DNA of 64,000 nucleotides, from NCBI GenBank assembly GCA_964035575.1, contig OZ037861.1:620001-684000 (forward strand). The letters are read 5' to 3'. The notes under the pieces are model-generated. The model searched no databases and was not told the DNA's origin. It saw only the letters and a program-made list of their open reading frames with translations. Of this stretch, positions 52,259 to 63,512 are shown in pieces. This stretch comes from Rhynchopus sp. YZ270_cl-10 (taxonomy: Eukaryota > Euglenozoa > Diplonemea > Diplonemida > Diplonemidae). Numbering within the stretch: the first letter of the stretch is position 1; each line of letters opens with the position of its first letter. A program made the position numbers and the translations under genes.

Positions 52259-52964
52259 CAAAAATATTTGTTTGTATATTTTTATTTTTGCTTTTTATTT
52301 AGTTGTGAATGGGAAGCGCATCGTTTTCAAAGAAAAAAATTTTTACGTTGTTCGTGTCCCTTCTTGTATTTAGAGAGAAAGAGAGAGCGAGAAAGAGAGA
52401 GAGAAAAACCACCAGTGAAAAAAAGTGTTTATTTTGTATGTGCACCTAGCAATTTCACTTTGTTTTTATTGCATTTTGTTGTGTGGGAGGGGGCGAGCAA
52501 AAAAAAAAAACTATCAGTTGAACAAGAGGGCGAGGAGATGTTGATTGTATTGTGTATTTCAACTGCAAGAACGCAGATGTTTCTTTTATAATGTATTTCC
52601 CTTTTTTTTCCTCTCTATCCTAGACGGCAACCCCCAAACCACAAGAGGCTGAGGGCCATCTTAACGACTTTCCCTTTGTTTTAAAAGAGAAAAAACAAAC
52701 CAAACACCCCCCCAAAAAACCCCAAAACAGCAAAAAAAAAACAAAAAAACTTCAAAAAACCCCCTACCCCCTCCACCTCTTTGATCTAGTATAGAAGGCA
52801 CATATTCCTACAAAAAAAAAAAAGCGTTCCCCTTTTTTCCTCCACTCAGATGAGAAGTGTCTGGACAAGCCAGCGTAGTGTCTTCCTTCCAGAGAGGCAG
52901 GAGACCAGTAATATTCCATGCGGGGTTTGAGCGACAAATAAAATAGCAATGTGATTGGCCTTGC

Positions 52965-53405
52965 TCAGTTGGTCGCGCTGTCGTGGATGAGACTACGCTT
53001 GTTTTTGAGCTTTGCTGTGATTGTTGCAATATGCTCATCGTACAAGTCTGCCCCGTGTGGTGTCCATCTCTGGACATCAATGCCGCTGGAGGGCAGCGTC
53101 ATCCCCGCCAATGCAGAAAACAGAAGAGTTGCAGCTCTGAACAGTATGCCAAGTGCGGCTATAAGCTCAACAGCCAACTTCGTCATGCTGGAAAGGCTGG
53201 GTGGGGTTGATTTCTTTTCCGCCGTCTCCTTTAGCCTCGTTTGCTGCGACCTTTGTTTTGTGTTCGCATGCAGCTGCATCACAGTCATTAGGGGTTTGTT
53301 GAAATACCCAAGGGTCTTTCCGTCTCGCTCCGCAAAGAACAGACGCTCTATCTGTCTTTTTCCGCGTGTGCATCTGTAATGTTCGGAATGTAAGCCTAAA
53401 GACAT
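52965..53405 (-). CDS. Possible small protein with one hydrophobic segment, unrecognised
   Basis: A 146-codon frame starts at an ATG. The N-terminal half is basic, a hydrophobic stretch (AVELIAALGILFRAATLLFSAL) could be a TM helix, and the end is polar (HDSATN). The plus strand of the same DNA also has a 142-codon frame, so coding is not certain. The minus reading has the more even composition. No domain recognised. Confidence 0.3.
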   Translation of the reverse strand: MSLGLHSEHYRCTRGKRQIERLFFAERDGKTLGYFNKPLMTVMQLHANTKQRSQQTRLKETAEKKSTPPSLSSMTKLAVELIAALGILFRAATLLFSALAGMTLPSSGIDVQRWTPHGADLYDEHIATITAKLKNKRSLIHDSATN

Positions 53406-53662
53406 AATGTAACGATAAGGGATTTAATATTGCAAAGGGTTTTGTAGACACAAAAAGGTTTGCTCTGTGCTTTGTGAGCGGTCCGAGCAAAAAGCTCTCA
53501 AACTGTGCATCCATACCATAAAAAAGTACACCGTTTTCAACGAAAAAACCGCTTTTATTTCAAAAAAAAAAAAAACAAATTCTCCTCCTCCTCCTCCTCC
53601 TCATCCTCATCCTCCTCCACAAAAAAACAGTCTTTCCCCCCCACCCCACCCCTTTCTATATC

Positions 53663-55786
53663 ATGGAAGTTCAAGAACCTGAGCCGGGTAATGGATTGAA
53701 ATACCTGCAGCAGTACGGTCTGGCACATGACGGTATCACTTCGCTCAACCTCTTTCTTGATGGCGTCCAGCTTGGACCCGAGGGCGCGCTGCAGGTCTCC
53801 CGAGGGCTGACTGAAAACTGGTCGCTCACTTCCTTAGAGTTACGGAGGAACGATCTGACGCACCAGGGGGCCATACCTCTTGCGCAGGCTTTGGTGACAA
53901 ACCGGTCTTTGACGTACCTAGGGTTGGGGAGGAATAAGTTAAGCAACTCAGGGGGGCTCCACATTGCAGAAGCACTACGTTACAACCAGACCCTCCGGAG
54001 CATCGACCTCGAGTGGAACGATCTTCGCGATGAGAGCGGCGTTGCATTAGCAGAGATGCTGACAACAAACAATTCGCTGATCGAACTCTCCGTGGAACGC
54101 AACAAAATTCAGAGGGATGGAATTGCTTCGATTGGCGGAGCGTTGGCGCACAACAAAAAACTGAAGCTTCTAAACCTCGGATGGAATCGCGCGAAAATTG
54201 TTGGCGCCATCGCAATCGCTGACGGTCTTCGGCAGAACCAACACCTTCTTTCTCTGAACATGGCAATGAATCAGATTGGGCAGGAAGGTGCTTTTGCTAT
54301 CGCCAACGCTTTGTCGGAGAACTACACTCTCATCTCGCTGAATTTACAGCACAATCGGATTGGCGATTCATTGATCATGCTTGGAGAAGCTTTAAAGGGA
54401 AATCACACTCTAAGGGAGCTGAATATGGAGGGGTGTTCGTTGACATCGGAGCTTGCGGTGCTCTTTGGAAAGGCTTTGGTTGAAAATGCGTCGTTAATGA
54501 GCCTTAACATCTCCCGCAATGATATCAGAGATGCAGGAGTGATCTCAGTCGCATCAGCATTTAAATCAAAACATTCAATCCGATTCGTAGACTTCTCTGA
54601 GACCGGAGCTACTCATATTTCAATGCCAGCTGTCTCAGATCTTCTCGATGCCTGCGTAAACTTCCAAACCCTTCTCCTTGAAGACAACAACATCGGATCT
54701 GAAGGAATAAAAATTATTGCAACAAAGCTAAAAGCGTTGACCCCATTAACCTCCCTAAACCTATCGAGGACCAGATTGGAGGCGAAGGGGGTCAAAATTC
54801 TTGCGGATGCTCTGAAATCATCGACCGTAAAGTATATGAGAACCCTACAGCTTGCAGACAACGATGCAGGGTCGGAATCGGCGCTTCAGTTATGCAAAGC
54901 GCTGACCCACGGATCCTGCCTGCTTTCCCTTGATTTGAGCACCAATGACATCTCCGATATCGTAAAGGAGGCGATCTGCCAGGTTCTCGTCGCTAATCCT
55001 TCTCTTCCTTATGTTTTCTTAAAAGGAAACCCTCTAGCGATGAACAGCGACAACAACAGCACTGCAATCTTCAAAGAGGAAGCGCAACCTTTTTTGACTG
55101 GAGTCTTAGGCATGCATTGGTGCCCTCCAAAGACAGGGGAGGAGGCTGCGGTGACAGGAGAGGCTGAAATTTATGCGCCGTCCGGGAATTTTGCGAGCAA
55201 AAATATTATGACCGGGTCGGTCCGTGAATCAGCGAAGAGCATTGCGGAGCTGACTTCTCCTAATGGCGATGCTAGCCCGGCTGTGGTAAGCATCAGAGGC
55301 GACCGGGTTTTGACCCCAGGGGATGGGAGTGCGAATGTTAATGATGATATTGTGGGTGCAGCGGCGTCACTCAGAAACCTAGAAGCATTTGCCGCCGAAA
55401 ACAATAAGGATCTGGAGCAACGCAACGTCGAAGTAGACGTGGCAAGAAGAACGCAGGTCCCCGTCAAACTGGTCTCCACCCTACGGCACTCTCGCTTGGT
55501 GCAGAAACCCTATAAATGCCAGACCCATCGACTAGAGAACAATATGAACGAGCTGCTCCTAACAGACGACCAGCTGCGAAAGGAGTTCAACAACCTCGAC
55601 ACAGATGGAAACGGGTTTCTCAACAAAACGGAGTTCAAAAAGATCTACAGGAGTTTTAACAATTTTGGGGTGGTGCCTTCGGACCGGGAGATTGATGGGA
55701 TTCTGAAGAAGCACAATACGCGTGGTGACGAGCGGATTATGTACAATGAATACTGTGTCATCATGCTTGGGATAGCGAGGAGGTGA
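53663..55786 (+). CDS. Leucine-rich repeat protein with C-terminal EF-hand
   Basis: A single exon of 707 residues. Residues about 20-470 are some 14 ribonuclease-inhibitor/NLR-type LRRs of about 28 residues (pattern L..L.L..N.I...G...A.AL..N..L). A low-complexity linker spans about 490-570. The segment about 630-707 holds one canonical EF-hand loop DTDGNGFLNKTE and a second degenerate one (HNTRGDERIMYN). No signal peptide, TM helix or NACHT domain is present. Similar LRR plus EF-hand proteins are common in protist flagella and cytoskeleton; a calcium-dependent adaptor is a reasonable inference. It has no intron, unlike most neighbours. Confidence 0.82.
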   Translation: MEVQEPEPGNGLKYLQQYGLAHDGITSLNLFLDGVQLGPEGALQVSRGLTENWSLTSLELRRNDLTHQGAIPLAQALVTNRSLTYLGLGRNKLSNSGGLHIAEALRYNQTLRSIDLEWNDLRDESGVALAEMLTTNNSLIELSVERNKIQRDGIASIGGALAHNKKLKLLNLGWNRAKIVGAIAIADGLRQNQHLLSLNMAMNQIGQEGAFAIANALSENYTLISLNLQHNRIGDSLIMLGEALKGNHTLRELNMEGCSLTSELAVLFGKALVENASLMSLNISRNDIRDAGVISVASAFKSKHSIRFVDFSETGATHISMPAVSDLLDACVNFQTLLLEDNNIGSEGIKIIATKLKALTPLTSLNLSRTRLEAKGVKILADALKSSTVKYMRTLQLADNDAGSESALQLCKALTHGSCLLSLDLSTNDISDIVKEAICQVLVANPSLPYVFLKGNPLAMNSDNNSTAIFKEEAQPFLTGVLGMHWCPPKTGEEAAVTGEAEIYAPSGNFASKNIMTGSVRESAKSIAELTSPNGDASPAVVSIRGDRVLTPGDGSANVNDDIVGAAASLRNLEAFAAENNKDLEQRNVEVDVARRTQVPVKLVSTLRHSRLVQKPYKCQTHRLENNMNELLLTDDQLRKEFNNLDTDGNGFLNKTEFKKIYRSFNNFGVVPSDREIDGILKKHNTRGDERIMYNEYCVIMLGIARR

Positions 55787-55830
55787 GAGAAAGAAAGAGG
55801 GGGAGGAGGGAAGGGGGGGGGGGGGGGGAA

Positions 55831-55904
55831 ACAGTGGAGATTTTGCACAAACTGTTGTCAACACAACCCGAGGCAACTACACTACTCCAATAATTTATCA
55901 AAAA
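55831..55904 (+). repeat. 65-bp dispersed repeat, after the LRR gene
   Basis: Same core with small insertions. It starts 45 bases after the stop codon, right after a G-run of about 18. Confidence 0.65.
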
Positions 55905-56554
55905 GGGGTAACTATCAACTTTACCTTTGTTTTTTGTCTTTTTGCTACACGCAGTATTATTTTAGATTTGGGGTTTGATAACCTGCAGAGAAAGCAGATG
56001 CCCTACGCTCAGCCGACGAACTGGTGAAGCGTTTTGCACTTTTGCATCTTCTTTTTTCTCTTTTTTTTTACAGTGGGAAAAAATAGATCTCGAAGAACAG
56101 ACGGGAATTTATTTTTCAACTCAATTATTTTACTTTTTTTTAGGTGACTAAACACGAGAGGCTTCACAGAGGGTAGTCCGGTCGACGCAGCCCGACTTTT
56201 TTTCTTTTCTTTTTTCTTTGGTAATTTTTCCAACCATATTTCCCCCCCACACACACAGGTACCTTCTTCCGCAGTTGCCTCTCACTCTCACTCTCCCCCA
56301 GACTCTCTTCTCTTCCTATTTAGCCGAGTATTTCCTGCTCTTTATTAGCTCTTTACCCCTTGCCTAATGCTTCCGCATGACCGTGGGAAAAGCCATGATT
56401 TACTCGGCACCCTCCCCCTGAATATAAAACAGCGAAACAAAGGAAAAAGAAAAATGTAGCTCATCCTCGGGTGTCTACATTAATACACGTTCATTTTTTA
56501 AAAGGATGGTGAAGGCTGTCCTCATAGAAAACAGATGATTAAAAAGGGGGGTAA

Positions 56555-56620
56555 GTGGATATTTTGCACAACTGTGGCAAACACAACTGAGGCAACTGCG
56601 CTGCTCCAACAAATTATCAA
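56555..56620 (+). repeat. 65-bp dispersed repeat, second copy after the LRR gene
   Basis: Same core (GTGGATATTTTGCACAACTG). The 3' end is AAATTATCAAATAA with no long A-run. Confidence 0.65.
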
Positions 56621-57112
56621 ATAACAGAACTGTTCTGGGCCGGAACAAAACTGGGACACCCCCAAAAACCCCAAGTGTTCCAGTTTTGTTCCGGTCCAGT
56701 ATACTTCTGTCTCAGAATAGTTACAGCCCAGAATAAATATTTTTACGGTAATATAAAATCAATACCTAGAGAAGACACCATTGTCTTGCCGCAATGCAGA
56801 CAATGAAGTTTTCAAAAAAAAAGACGGCCAAGCACTTTGAATTTTTTTTCAAGCACTTCTTTAAACTTGATTGTTAGGAACAGAAAAATAAAGGGGTGTT
56901 CAAGTGTTTGAATAAAGTACACGAGAGGTGCCTTACGGTGTCCACTAAGATAGCGAAAAAAAAAAAAAAAACGCAAAAACAGCACTGAAGTACTTTGGAC
57001 ACCCATAAATAATGAGGGACAAAGAGAAAAAAACAGTGGAGATTGCCTTTTTGAATGCACCCCCCTTTTTACATTAACTCCTCTCTCGCTCTCAGACACA
57101 CACCACACCACG

Positions 57113-60100
57113 ATGTCGCGCAAAACCAAGGTCGTGACCAAGGTGAAGGAGAAGTCTGCAGCCCCGAGGTACGAGCACCTCAACGCGGATGCACAGGCGG
57201 TGCTCTCACGCGAGGCGGAAATCATGTCCGAGCTGGGCGTGCTGAGCGCCTCCCTGCAGGAGCAGTCCGACGCTCTCAACGCAAAGAGAGACGAAGCACG
57301 CAGTGCAAACTCCGCTATCGGCGACGAATTTGAAGCGAAGATCCGAAAACTCACTGACGAGAAGGAGGCACTTCTCGCCACCACCCGTGGAGGCCCCTCT
57401 AAGGAGCGTTCCACCGACCTCCTCAAGCAGGACGCAAAGCGCGACGAACTTCTCGCCGCAATCGACAGCCTTGACGCCGCAAAAGCAAAAGCGTCAAGCG
57501 CAGAGCTGGCCCTCTCCCTCTCCCTTAAAAAGGTCGAACGGATCCAAAAAGAGAAGAAGGCTGCAGCAGAAAAGCGTGGACACAAACGTATTGAATATAC
57601 TTCCGTCAAACAGGTCAAGAAATTGATCCGCGATTTGGAGGTTAAGGAGGAAAAGCAAAGAGAAAAGGGGCAGGATACCACAGCGGTTGCAGTTGCGAAG
57701 AAAAGACATGAATTGAACAATGCCCTTGGTTTGGTTGAAATTGATGAACAAATTAAGGAGATGGACACAGAAATCCTGAGCATCCTTGACGCCGCTGAGG
57801 ACAGTGTCAAGCTCAAATCTTCAACTGAAGCTGCGGTCACCGAAAAACGCGCTAAAATCGATTCCATTAGAAAGGAACTTGATGTAATGCAGGGACTTCC
57901 AGCATCTGCGTCTGCTGAAGAACGGCGTCGCTTTCAAGACAAACGCAAAAAGGAGGAAATTATTGCGCGCAATGCGACCCGCGATGCCAAAACGAAGACT
58001 TTCAAGGAGATGGACGCCATCAGCGAGCGCATCAGGGTACTCCGTAATGAGAAGCGCGCTGCGTTAGACAAACAAGGGAATGTGGACCCATCGGAAGTCA
58101 TTGAACTGCGGAAGAAGCGTGCCGCATTGAACACTGAACTGGATGCGTGCAAGGAGAAGGTGCCGCACCGGGTCATCCCGATCGACAAAGAGTATGCGAA
58201 TGCGTTGGTAGGACCGAAAGGGGCGACAATCAACCAGCTCTCGAAGGACTTCAGCTGTGTCGTGGATGTGCGTTGGGCAGCGTCGCAGGTTACAGTGCGT
58301 GGATGTGATGAAGATGTCTTTGAGCAGTGCAAGGAAGCGGTTGAAGCAATCCTTGCGGAGGCTAAGGCAAACCGTGTTGCGCGTCCAGTCACCTTCGACC
58401 CGACGCACATCCGTGAGTTGGTCAGGGAGCTTCAGTATGTCATTCAGATTTTTTTTTTCCACGTCATCGTACGTGCCAAAATTACGAACTCCGGCTGGGG
58501 AAATGACATCATCCCTGACAACAAACTTGTAGAAGCCAGCGCAGTTATGCTGTGCGATAACGAATATGATAAGGTGACTAAGCACGAGAGGCTTAGGATC
58601 ATCTTATAAACTTTTCTTTTTTTGGAGGCTTCTTCTTCACGGCGAGGTCAGTGGTGGCAGCGTATTTTGTGTTGCAATGAAGGAAGCGTCTCTTCTGATG
58701 TCTCCCTTCTCCTGGGGGGATCTAGCGATTTGGACAAAATGCCACACCCAGCCTCTCCAGAGCGTTCCACCCTTCAAAGACTTCTCTTCAATTTGGAAAA
58801 CGATGCTGTACACTGAGAACAGAATTATGCAGAACAATCCCAAATTAAATGCCGGGGGTTTCTCCAATCCGGAGGGAAGCCTGTCTGTGGCTGCTAACGA
58901 TGCCCCTGATCCTGTCGTTGATCTTGATTGCAGTTTTTCTGCCGCCCATCAAGGTACGCACGCAGAGCGTCTTCTGCATGCGTCAATCGCCCTTTCCACC
59001 TTTGTGGTGGCAACCAATCCGGCTTCCCTGCACCGCCTCTCGCACCTCTCTCGTGGCAATAAAAATGGCACAGCACATTGCATTACACACTTCACGCACA
59101 AAAAAGAAAAGCAGAGAAAGTGAGTAGGATTGCAAGAAGGTACAACCACACCCACCCTACACCACCCTACAGCCGCATCGAGAAGCTGTCCAACACGCGC
59201 ATCACACGCAGAAAGGACGAACCCATCCTCGAAGTGCAGGGTGCACAAGAAGGCGTAGACGTCGCAAAGGAGCTGCTTGCAGTATGTTTTGTTGTTTGTG
59301 CTTTCCTCCGGATGGCTGGCATCGTACGTGGGTCAGTCGGAGGTGCCTGCATTAATAACTTCACTTTGCTTCGAAGCCTCTTAAGAACAGCCCACAACCG
59401 CCTTTTTTATCAACCCACACCAGGAAAAAGATGTCTTTTTTTTGGATATGCAATATAAGGAAAGTTTCTGTGATGAAGTGGTTAAGTATTCCTCACATGT
59501 AGATGCTTCAATGCAACAACGAAACTTTCAGACGAAGAGACACAACGTAAAGGGGGGGGGGGGATAATTGTAGTGGGGGATAACTGTAGAATGGCGGATA
59601 AAATAAAAAATATCGCCAGTTTGTTCTTCTCAAAAAATGGGGGATAGTTGTAGTGGGGGATAAAAAAAAAATATCTCTCTTTTTTCCCACCTGAATATCC
59701 CCATCCCCAAGGAAAATCCACACCAAAAACGCGGTGTGGGAAATGGGGGATAACTGTAGTGGGGGATAAAATAAAATAAAATGGGGGAGAAAAACGGGGG
59801 ATAATTGTTTTATCCCCCACCCCCCTTTAACTTTTTCGGCAAAAAAAAAAAAATACTAATATCAGAACCCTACTCTTTGCTATCCCCCACAGGAGTTTGC
59901 AGCCACGATGTACAGTGAGGAAGTGGACATGGGCGAGTCTGTTATGAAGCACGTCCGAGGCAAGCTGCTCATGGAGGTGCAGAGCACGACTGGGTGCCGG
60001 TATGCCAACACACAAAAGCGGACAAAGCCAGCAACAAATGCGCCTCTTGAAGAGGATGCCTTTTGCCATGGTGGCCATCATTTCAAAACTAGGGCAATCT

Positions 60101-62743
60101 CTCTTTTTTGCAGATATGTGTGCAGAGACAGATGCAGCTTCCACGTTTTATTGTTTTTTGTATTTTTTCTTGAATGTGCTATTATACGCCACCACATACC
60201 ATTCCTCTTGTCCAGAAGCTCCCTCCCTTCCACGACGCCCTTTTCCTTTAACCACGTACAAGAAGTGGTCTTGTCCTAACAACATCGGAGTTCATGTGGT
60301 CTATGTTCGCCGGGCATCCACCCACGTGGCTCGCGCCTGTTCTCTGCAATTCCCCAGGTCGAGAAGTTCTGGAGCGACTCGTGTGTAGGTCGTATTCTCT
60401 TCCCATGGGAAAGTCATCACTGACGAAGGGGCCCACGCAGTGCAGAAACATGGTTTACTGCCTACCTCCCGGTGCGGAGGAGCAGGTACAGATTACGGCG
60501 CCATTGGCAACACTACTCTCATGCAAGTGTTGCCGATGTTCGTACTCCACAGACGCCCCCTCCCAGGAGGCTGTGGGGCTCTTCACCAATATCCTCGAGT
60601 GTGCGGTTGGCGTTAGGAGCAGACAGCTCACACAGGTGCACACCCATAGTGATGTCGTGCGACGTGGAGAGGCTTGGGGTCATCTAAAAAGCTTGTTCTT
60701 TTATTTGCTTTGGTCCCCCATATCACCCCCACACCCAATGCTATCTGATATGCCATCTATTTATCCCTATCTACCTTACCTATCCAGGAATGTGTCCCGC
60801 AATGCAGACTTCACCGTGACTGCGCAGGGGAAGAAAAGCTTCGTCACAGCGGCAGTCGAGATGCTGCTGGATATCAAGGTACGTCCTGTCGGGTTTTTTC
60901 TTCTTTTTTTTCCCTACGAAGCTTGCTTTAAAGGAGAAATAGTGTTGGTCGCGAAAAACCAAAAGATTTGGTGCAAATCAACGAAACAACTTTACCTACC
61001 TGATCCTACTATTTTGAGTGACAGAGTAGTGGACGGCAACTAATAAAGTTTTTTAAAATTGAACACACCGCAAGGAGATGCTGTGTAGACGACCTTGTGT
61101 GGGTGAACCATTTTCAGGTTGTCAAAATGAAAAGGGAAAAAAAGTACCCCCTTTTTTTTTGCAGAAAAAAATTGGCGAATGCAAGCTTGAGATTGTGATC
61201 CCGAAGGGTGTGTACCAGCGCGACATTGTGGGCCCCAAGGGGAAGAACATCCGGGCAATCACTTCCGCCACTGGTACGTACATTGACGTGAACGACCCGC
61301 TTCTGATCATGGGTTCCGAGGAGGCTGTGGATACGGCAAAAGAGGTATTTTTTTTTATCCCCCCCCCCACTTTTTTCTCTCCCCTGCCTATTGAGAGATA
61401 CCATATCCCGCACTAACCTCCCACTCCACCCTCCGCTGCGCCCCGCACCTCAGCGAAGTCCCGCCCAGTAAGCGCAACACTCCAGAATTCTATAAACCTG
61501 GCGGAGTTAAACAAAGCAACATATGCCGAATTATTCAATATTTCCCACTGTCACTCCCCCCCCCTCCACCACCACCCCCTACACCCTACAGCTCCTCCGC
61601 TCGCTCTTCCAAGACATCCGCAAGGAAGAGATTGTTATAGAGTACCCTGCCGACATGCACCCTCTTCTGACACGTGTCCCAGCTGCCGTCAAGGATACCC
61701 CTACCAAAGCAACCAAAGAGGTCAAACCTGAATCTGAGACCGCAGAGAAGACTGAGGCTGCTGAGGAGACAAATGAGAAGGAAGAGACTGAGAAAGACGA
61801 CGAGAACGACCAGAGCGACAACGAAAACGAAAACGAGGAGGAAGAGGAAGGGGGCGACGAGCCTGCCGACGAGACGCCTGACAAGGCCGAGCCCACCACC
61901 ACCACCACCACCACCACCACCAACGACAAACCTCGCACCAGACGTTCAAGAGGAAAGCGGTCAAAACCGGTCAAACAATATTGCGCCCTGGAGCGTGCTC
62001 GGCGTGACAGCGGATGTGACGCTGTTAACGCACGGCGTGGAGACGGCAAAATCATTTTGGTTGGAACAAAGGAGCAGGTGGACAATGCGAGAACCACCCT
62101 TGAGGCCTTCATTGCGTCGAGAAAGGTGAGTGAGATCGTTGTGGATGGCGCTCTGTTGCGGAAATACGCGCAGAAGCCATCGCTCATTGCGCAGATCAGA
62201 AAGATTGAAGGGATGGAGGATGTCTTTGCGAGCAATGACATCGGGTTCATCAGGATTCAAGGAAGCACAGAGGCGGTGGAAAAGGGGGAAGCTCTGCTCT
62301 CTGAGGCGCATGCTGAAAATGAAGCGAATTTGGGGAAAATCGAGTTTGAACGCGGCCGTGCAGGGGCGATCTACGGTGCAAAGGGAGGGTTGGTCTCTCG
62401 CGTGGAGAAGGAATGCGAGGCTGTTGTGCATGTTGATAAAATCAAAGGTTTTGTTCTCGTGGTCAGCACCTCCCCAGAAAACACCGCGAAGGCGCTGAAG
62501 GAGTTCGAAGACGCATTGGAAAAGGATAAAATCGCAAACCCTGTCGTTCATGAGCCTGTCGCGAAAGGAGGGAAGAAGGGAGGAAAGGGAGGAGGAGGAG
62601 GAGGAGGAGGAGGAGGAGGCAAAGGTGAAGGCGGAGAGAAAGGAAGCAAGGGTGGCAAAGGCAAAAAGGGAGGAAAAGGAGGTGAAAAGGGTGGCAAAGG
62701 AAAAGGGGGAGGTAAGGCAGGTGGAAAGAAGGGAGGTGATTGA
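57113..62743 (+). CDS. BFR1-like coiled coil fused to vigilin/Scp160-type KH domains
   Basis: Likely exons are 57113-58434, 59173-59281, 59893-59999, 60389-about 60630, 60788-60878, 61165-61344 and 61592-62743; joins around 60500-60790 are uncertain. Residues 1-350 are a Lys/Glu-rich coiled coil with a central SVKQVKKLIRDLE motif like yeast Bfr1. KH1 in exon 1 has GPKG (IPIDKEYANALVGPKGATI). Exons 2-5 encode weaker KH pieces (GAQEGVDVAKELLA, EEQVQITAPL). The exon at 61165 has a clear KH with VGPKGKNIRAI. The last exon has three further KH-like units (one split by an acidic/Thr insert, one with YGAKGGLVSRV) and ends in a Gly/Lys-rich tail. Vigilin and Bfr1 bind mRNA on ER-associated polysomes. 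Introns hold dispersed repeats. Confidence 0.78.
58460..58618 (+). repeat. 160-bp segment, copy in the vigilin-like gene intron
   Basis: Partner of 50907-51066. The donor GT present at 50988 is changed here (GCAGTT), so it cannot splice the same way. The hairpin at 58570-58606 is intact. It starts about 25 bases inside the first intron, after a T-run. Confidence 0.7.
59555..59820 (+). repeat. G-rich intronic minisatellite
   Basis: GGGGGATAACTGTAGT-like units (GGGGGATAA with TTGTAG/CTGTAG) recur about eight times with AT-rich spacers, and one inverted TTATCCCCC lies at the right end. It lies in the intron 59282-59892. Confidence 0.6.
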
Positions 62744-63261
62744 GAAATAACCTGATTTTTGTGATTTTTTTTTTTGATTTTGGAGAAGGGGTAAATCCCT
62801 GAAGTGATGCTCCGATTTCTTTTCTTTTTTGATAAAAAAACAAATAGTAGCGGAGAAGGATTATGAGATGTGAATTTAAAGAGAGGCACAAAACCATCTT
62901 GCAAAAAAAAAATTTTACTTAGTTTTTTTTTTCCTCCTCCGGTGTAGTGGAGACTCACCTTGAGAGAGAGAGAGAGAACACATTTCTACGATAGCGTTCT
63001 GCCTGCGTCTGCAGAGACGATATATTTTTGCACGATTTTTCTTTTCTTTTTTTGATCGATAAAAGATGGTGTCTCAGAGACACCATATCTTTTCAGTTCT
63101 TTGATTATTTTGTGCCTGCTTGCAACCTCCCTCATGTGTGCATGCCATTTAAATGCCCTCTGGGGGGTTCGACAACCCCGCGGAGAAGTGCCTGAGTCTT
63201 CCGGTGTACGGTGAGGGCGTTTTGTACTTTCAACTTTTCTTTTATTTTGTTTTTTTGTTAC

Positions 63262-63302
63262 GAAGGTGATTCAAAGCACATTATGAAGCTAGGTTCATCT
63301 TA
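63262..63302 (+). repeat. Dispersed hairpin after the vigilin-like gene
   Basis: The outer stem GAAGGTGA/TCATCTT(A)C pairs and the interior is diverged (AAAGCACATTATGAAGCT). It is 519 bases past the stop codon and is followed by an A-run. Confidence 0.55.
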
Positions 63303-63392
63303 CAAAAAAAAAAAAAAAAAATGATGTATTTCGATTCTCTCTTTCCTTAAAACAAGAATAATATACAGCATTGGTGTGATTCAGGGGGTACG

Positions 63393-63512
63393 GACAACCC
63401 ATGGACAACCCACGGAAGAACCACGGGGGAACCACGGAGAACTGTTTCGGGCTATATTAAGATTTGCGGAGCACCTTCGGGGGAACCACGGGGGAACCAC
63501 GGAGAATCCGTT
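63393..63512 (+). repeat. AACCACGG minisatellite
   Basis: Six to eight imperfect units of (GGGG)GAACCACGGAGAA or GACAACCCATG lie in two clusters separated by about 35 bases. Confidence 0.6.

Larger units (their letters stand above)
51809..53662. other. Spacer with structured 3' flank and a possible minus-strand gene
   Basis: Small perfect stems occur at 51976-51993 (AACCGT/ACGGTT) and 52034-52052 (TGAGTT/AACTCA), followed by a dispersed hairpin at 52215. Long A-runs and CA/CT-rich stretches fill 52380-52840. A 146-codon minus-strand frame lies at 52965-53405. Confidence 0.45.
55787..57112. other. Spacer with four short repeats
   Basis: It contains 65-bp repeat copies at 55831-55904 and 56555-56620, a degenerate hairpin at 56141-56176 and the motif shared with 4753-4818 at 56459-56505. 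A TGTTCCAG...CTGGGAC inverted pair lies at 56630-56700. No gene found. Confidence 0.55.

Noticed and set aside
58677-59127. Frames of 92-148 codons in the first vigilin-like intron, one with a hydrophobic stretch
   Set aside because: Overlapping frames on the same strand with neither clearly favoured, no domain and no convincing splice into neighbours; left as intron.
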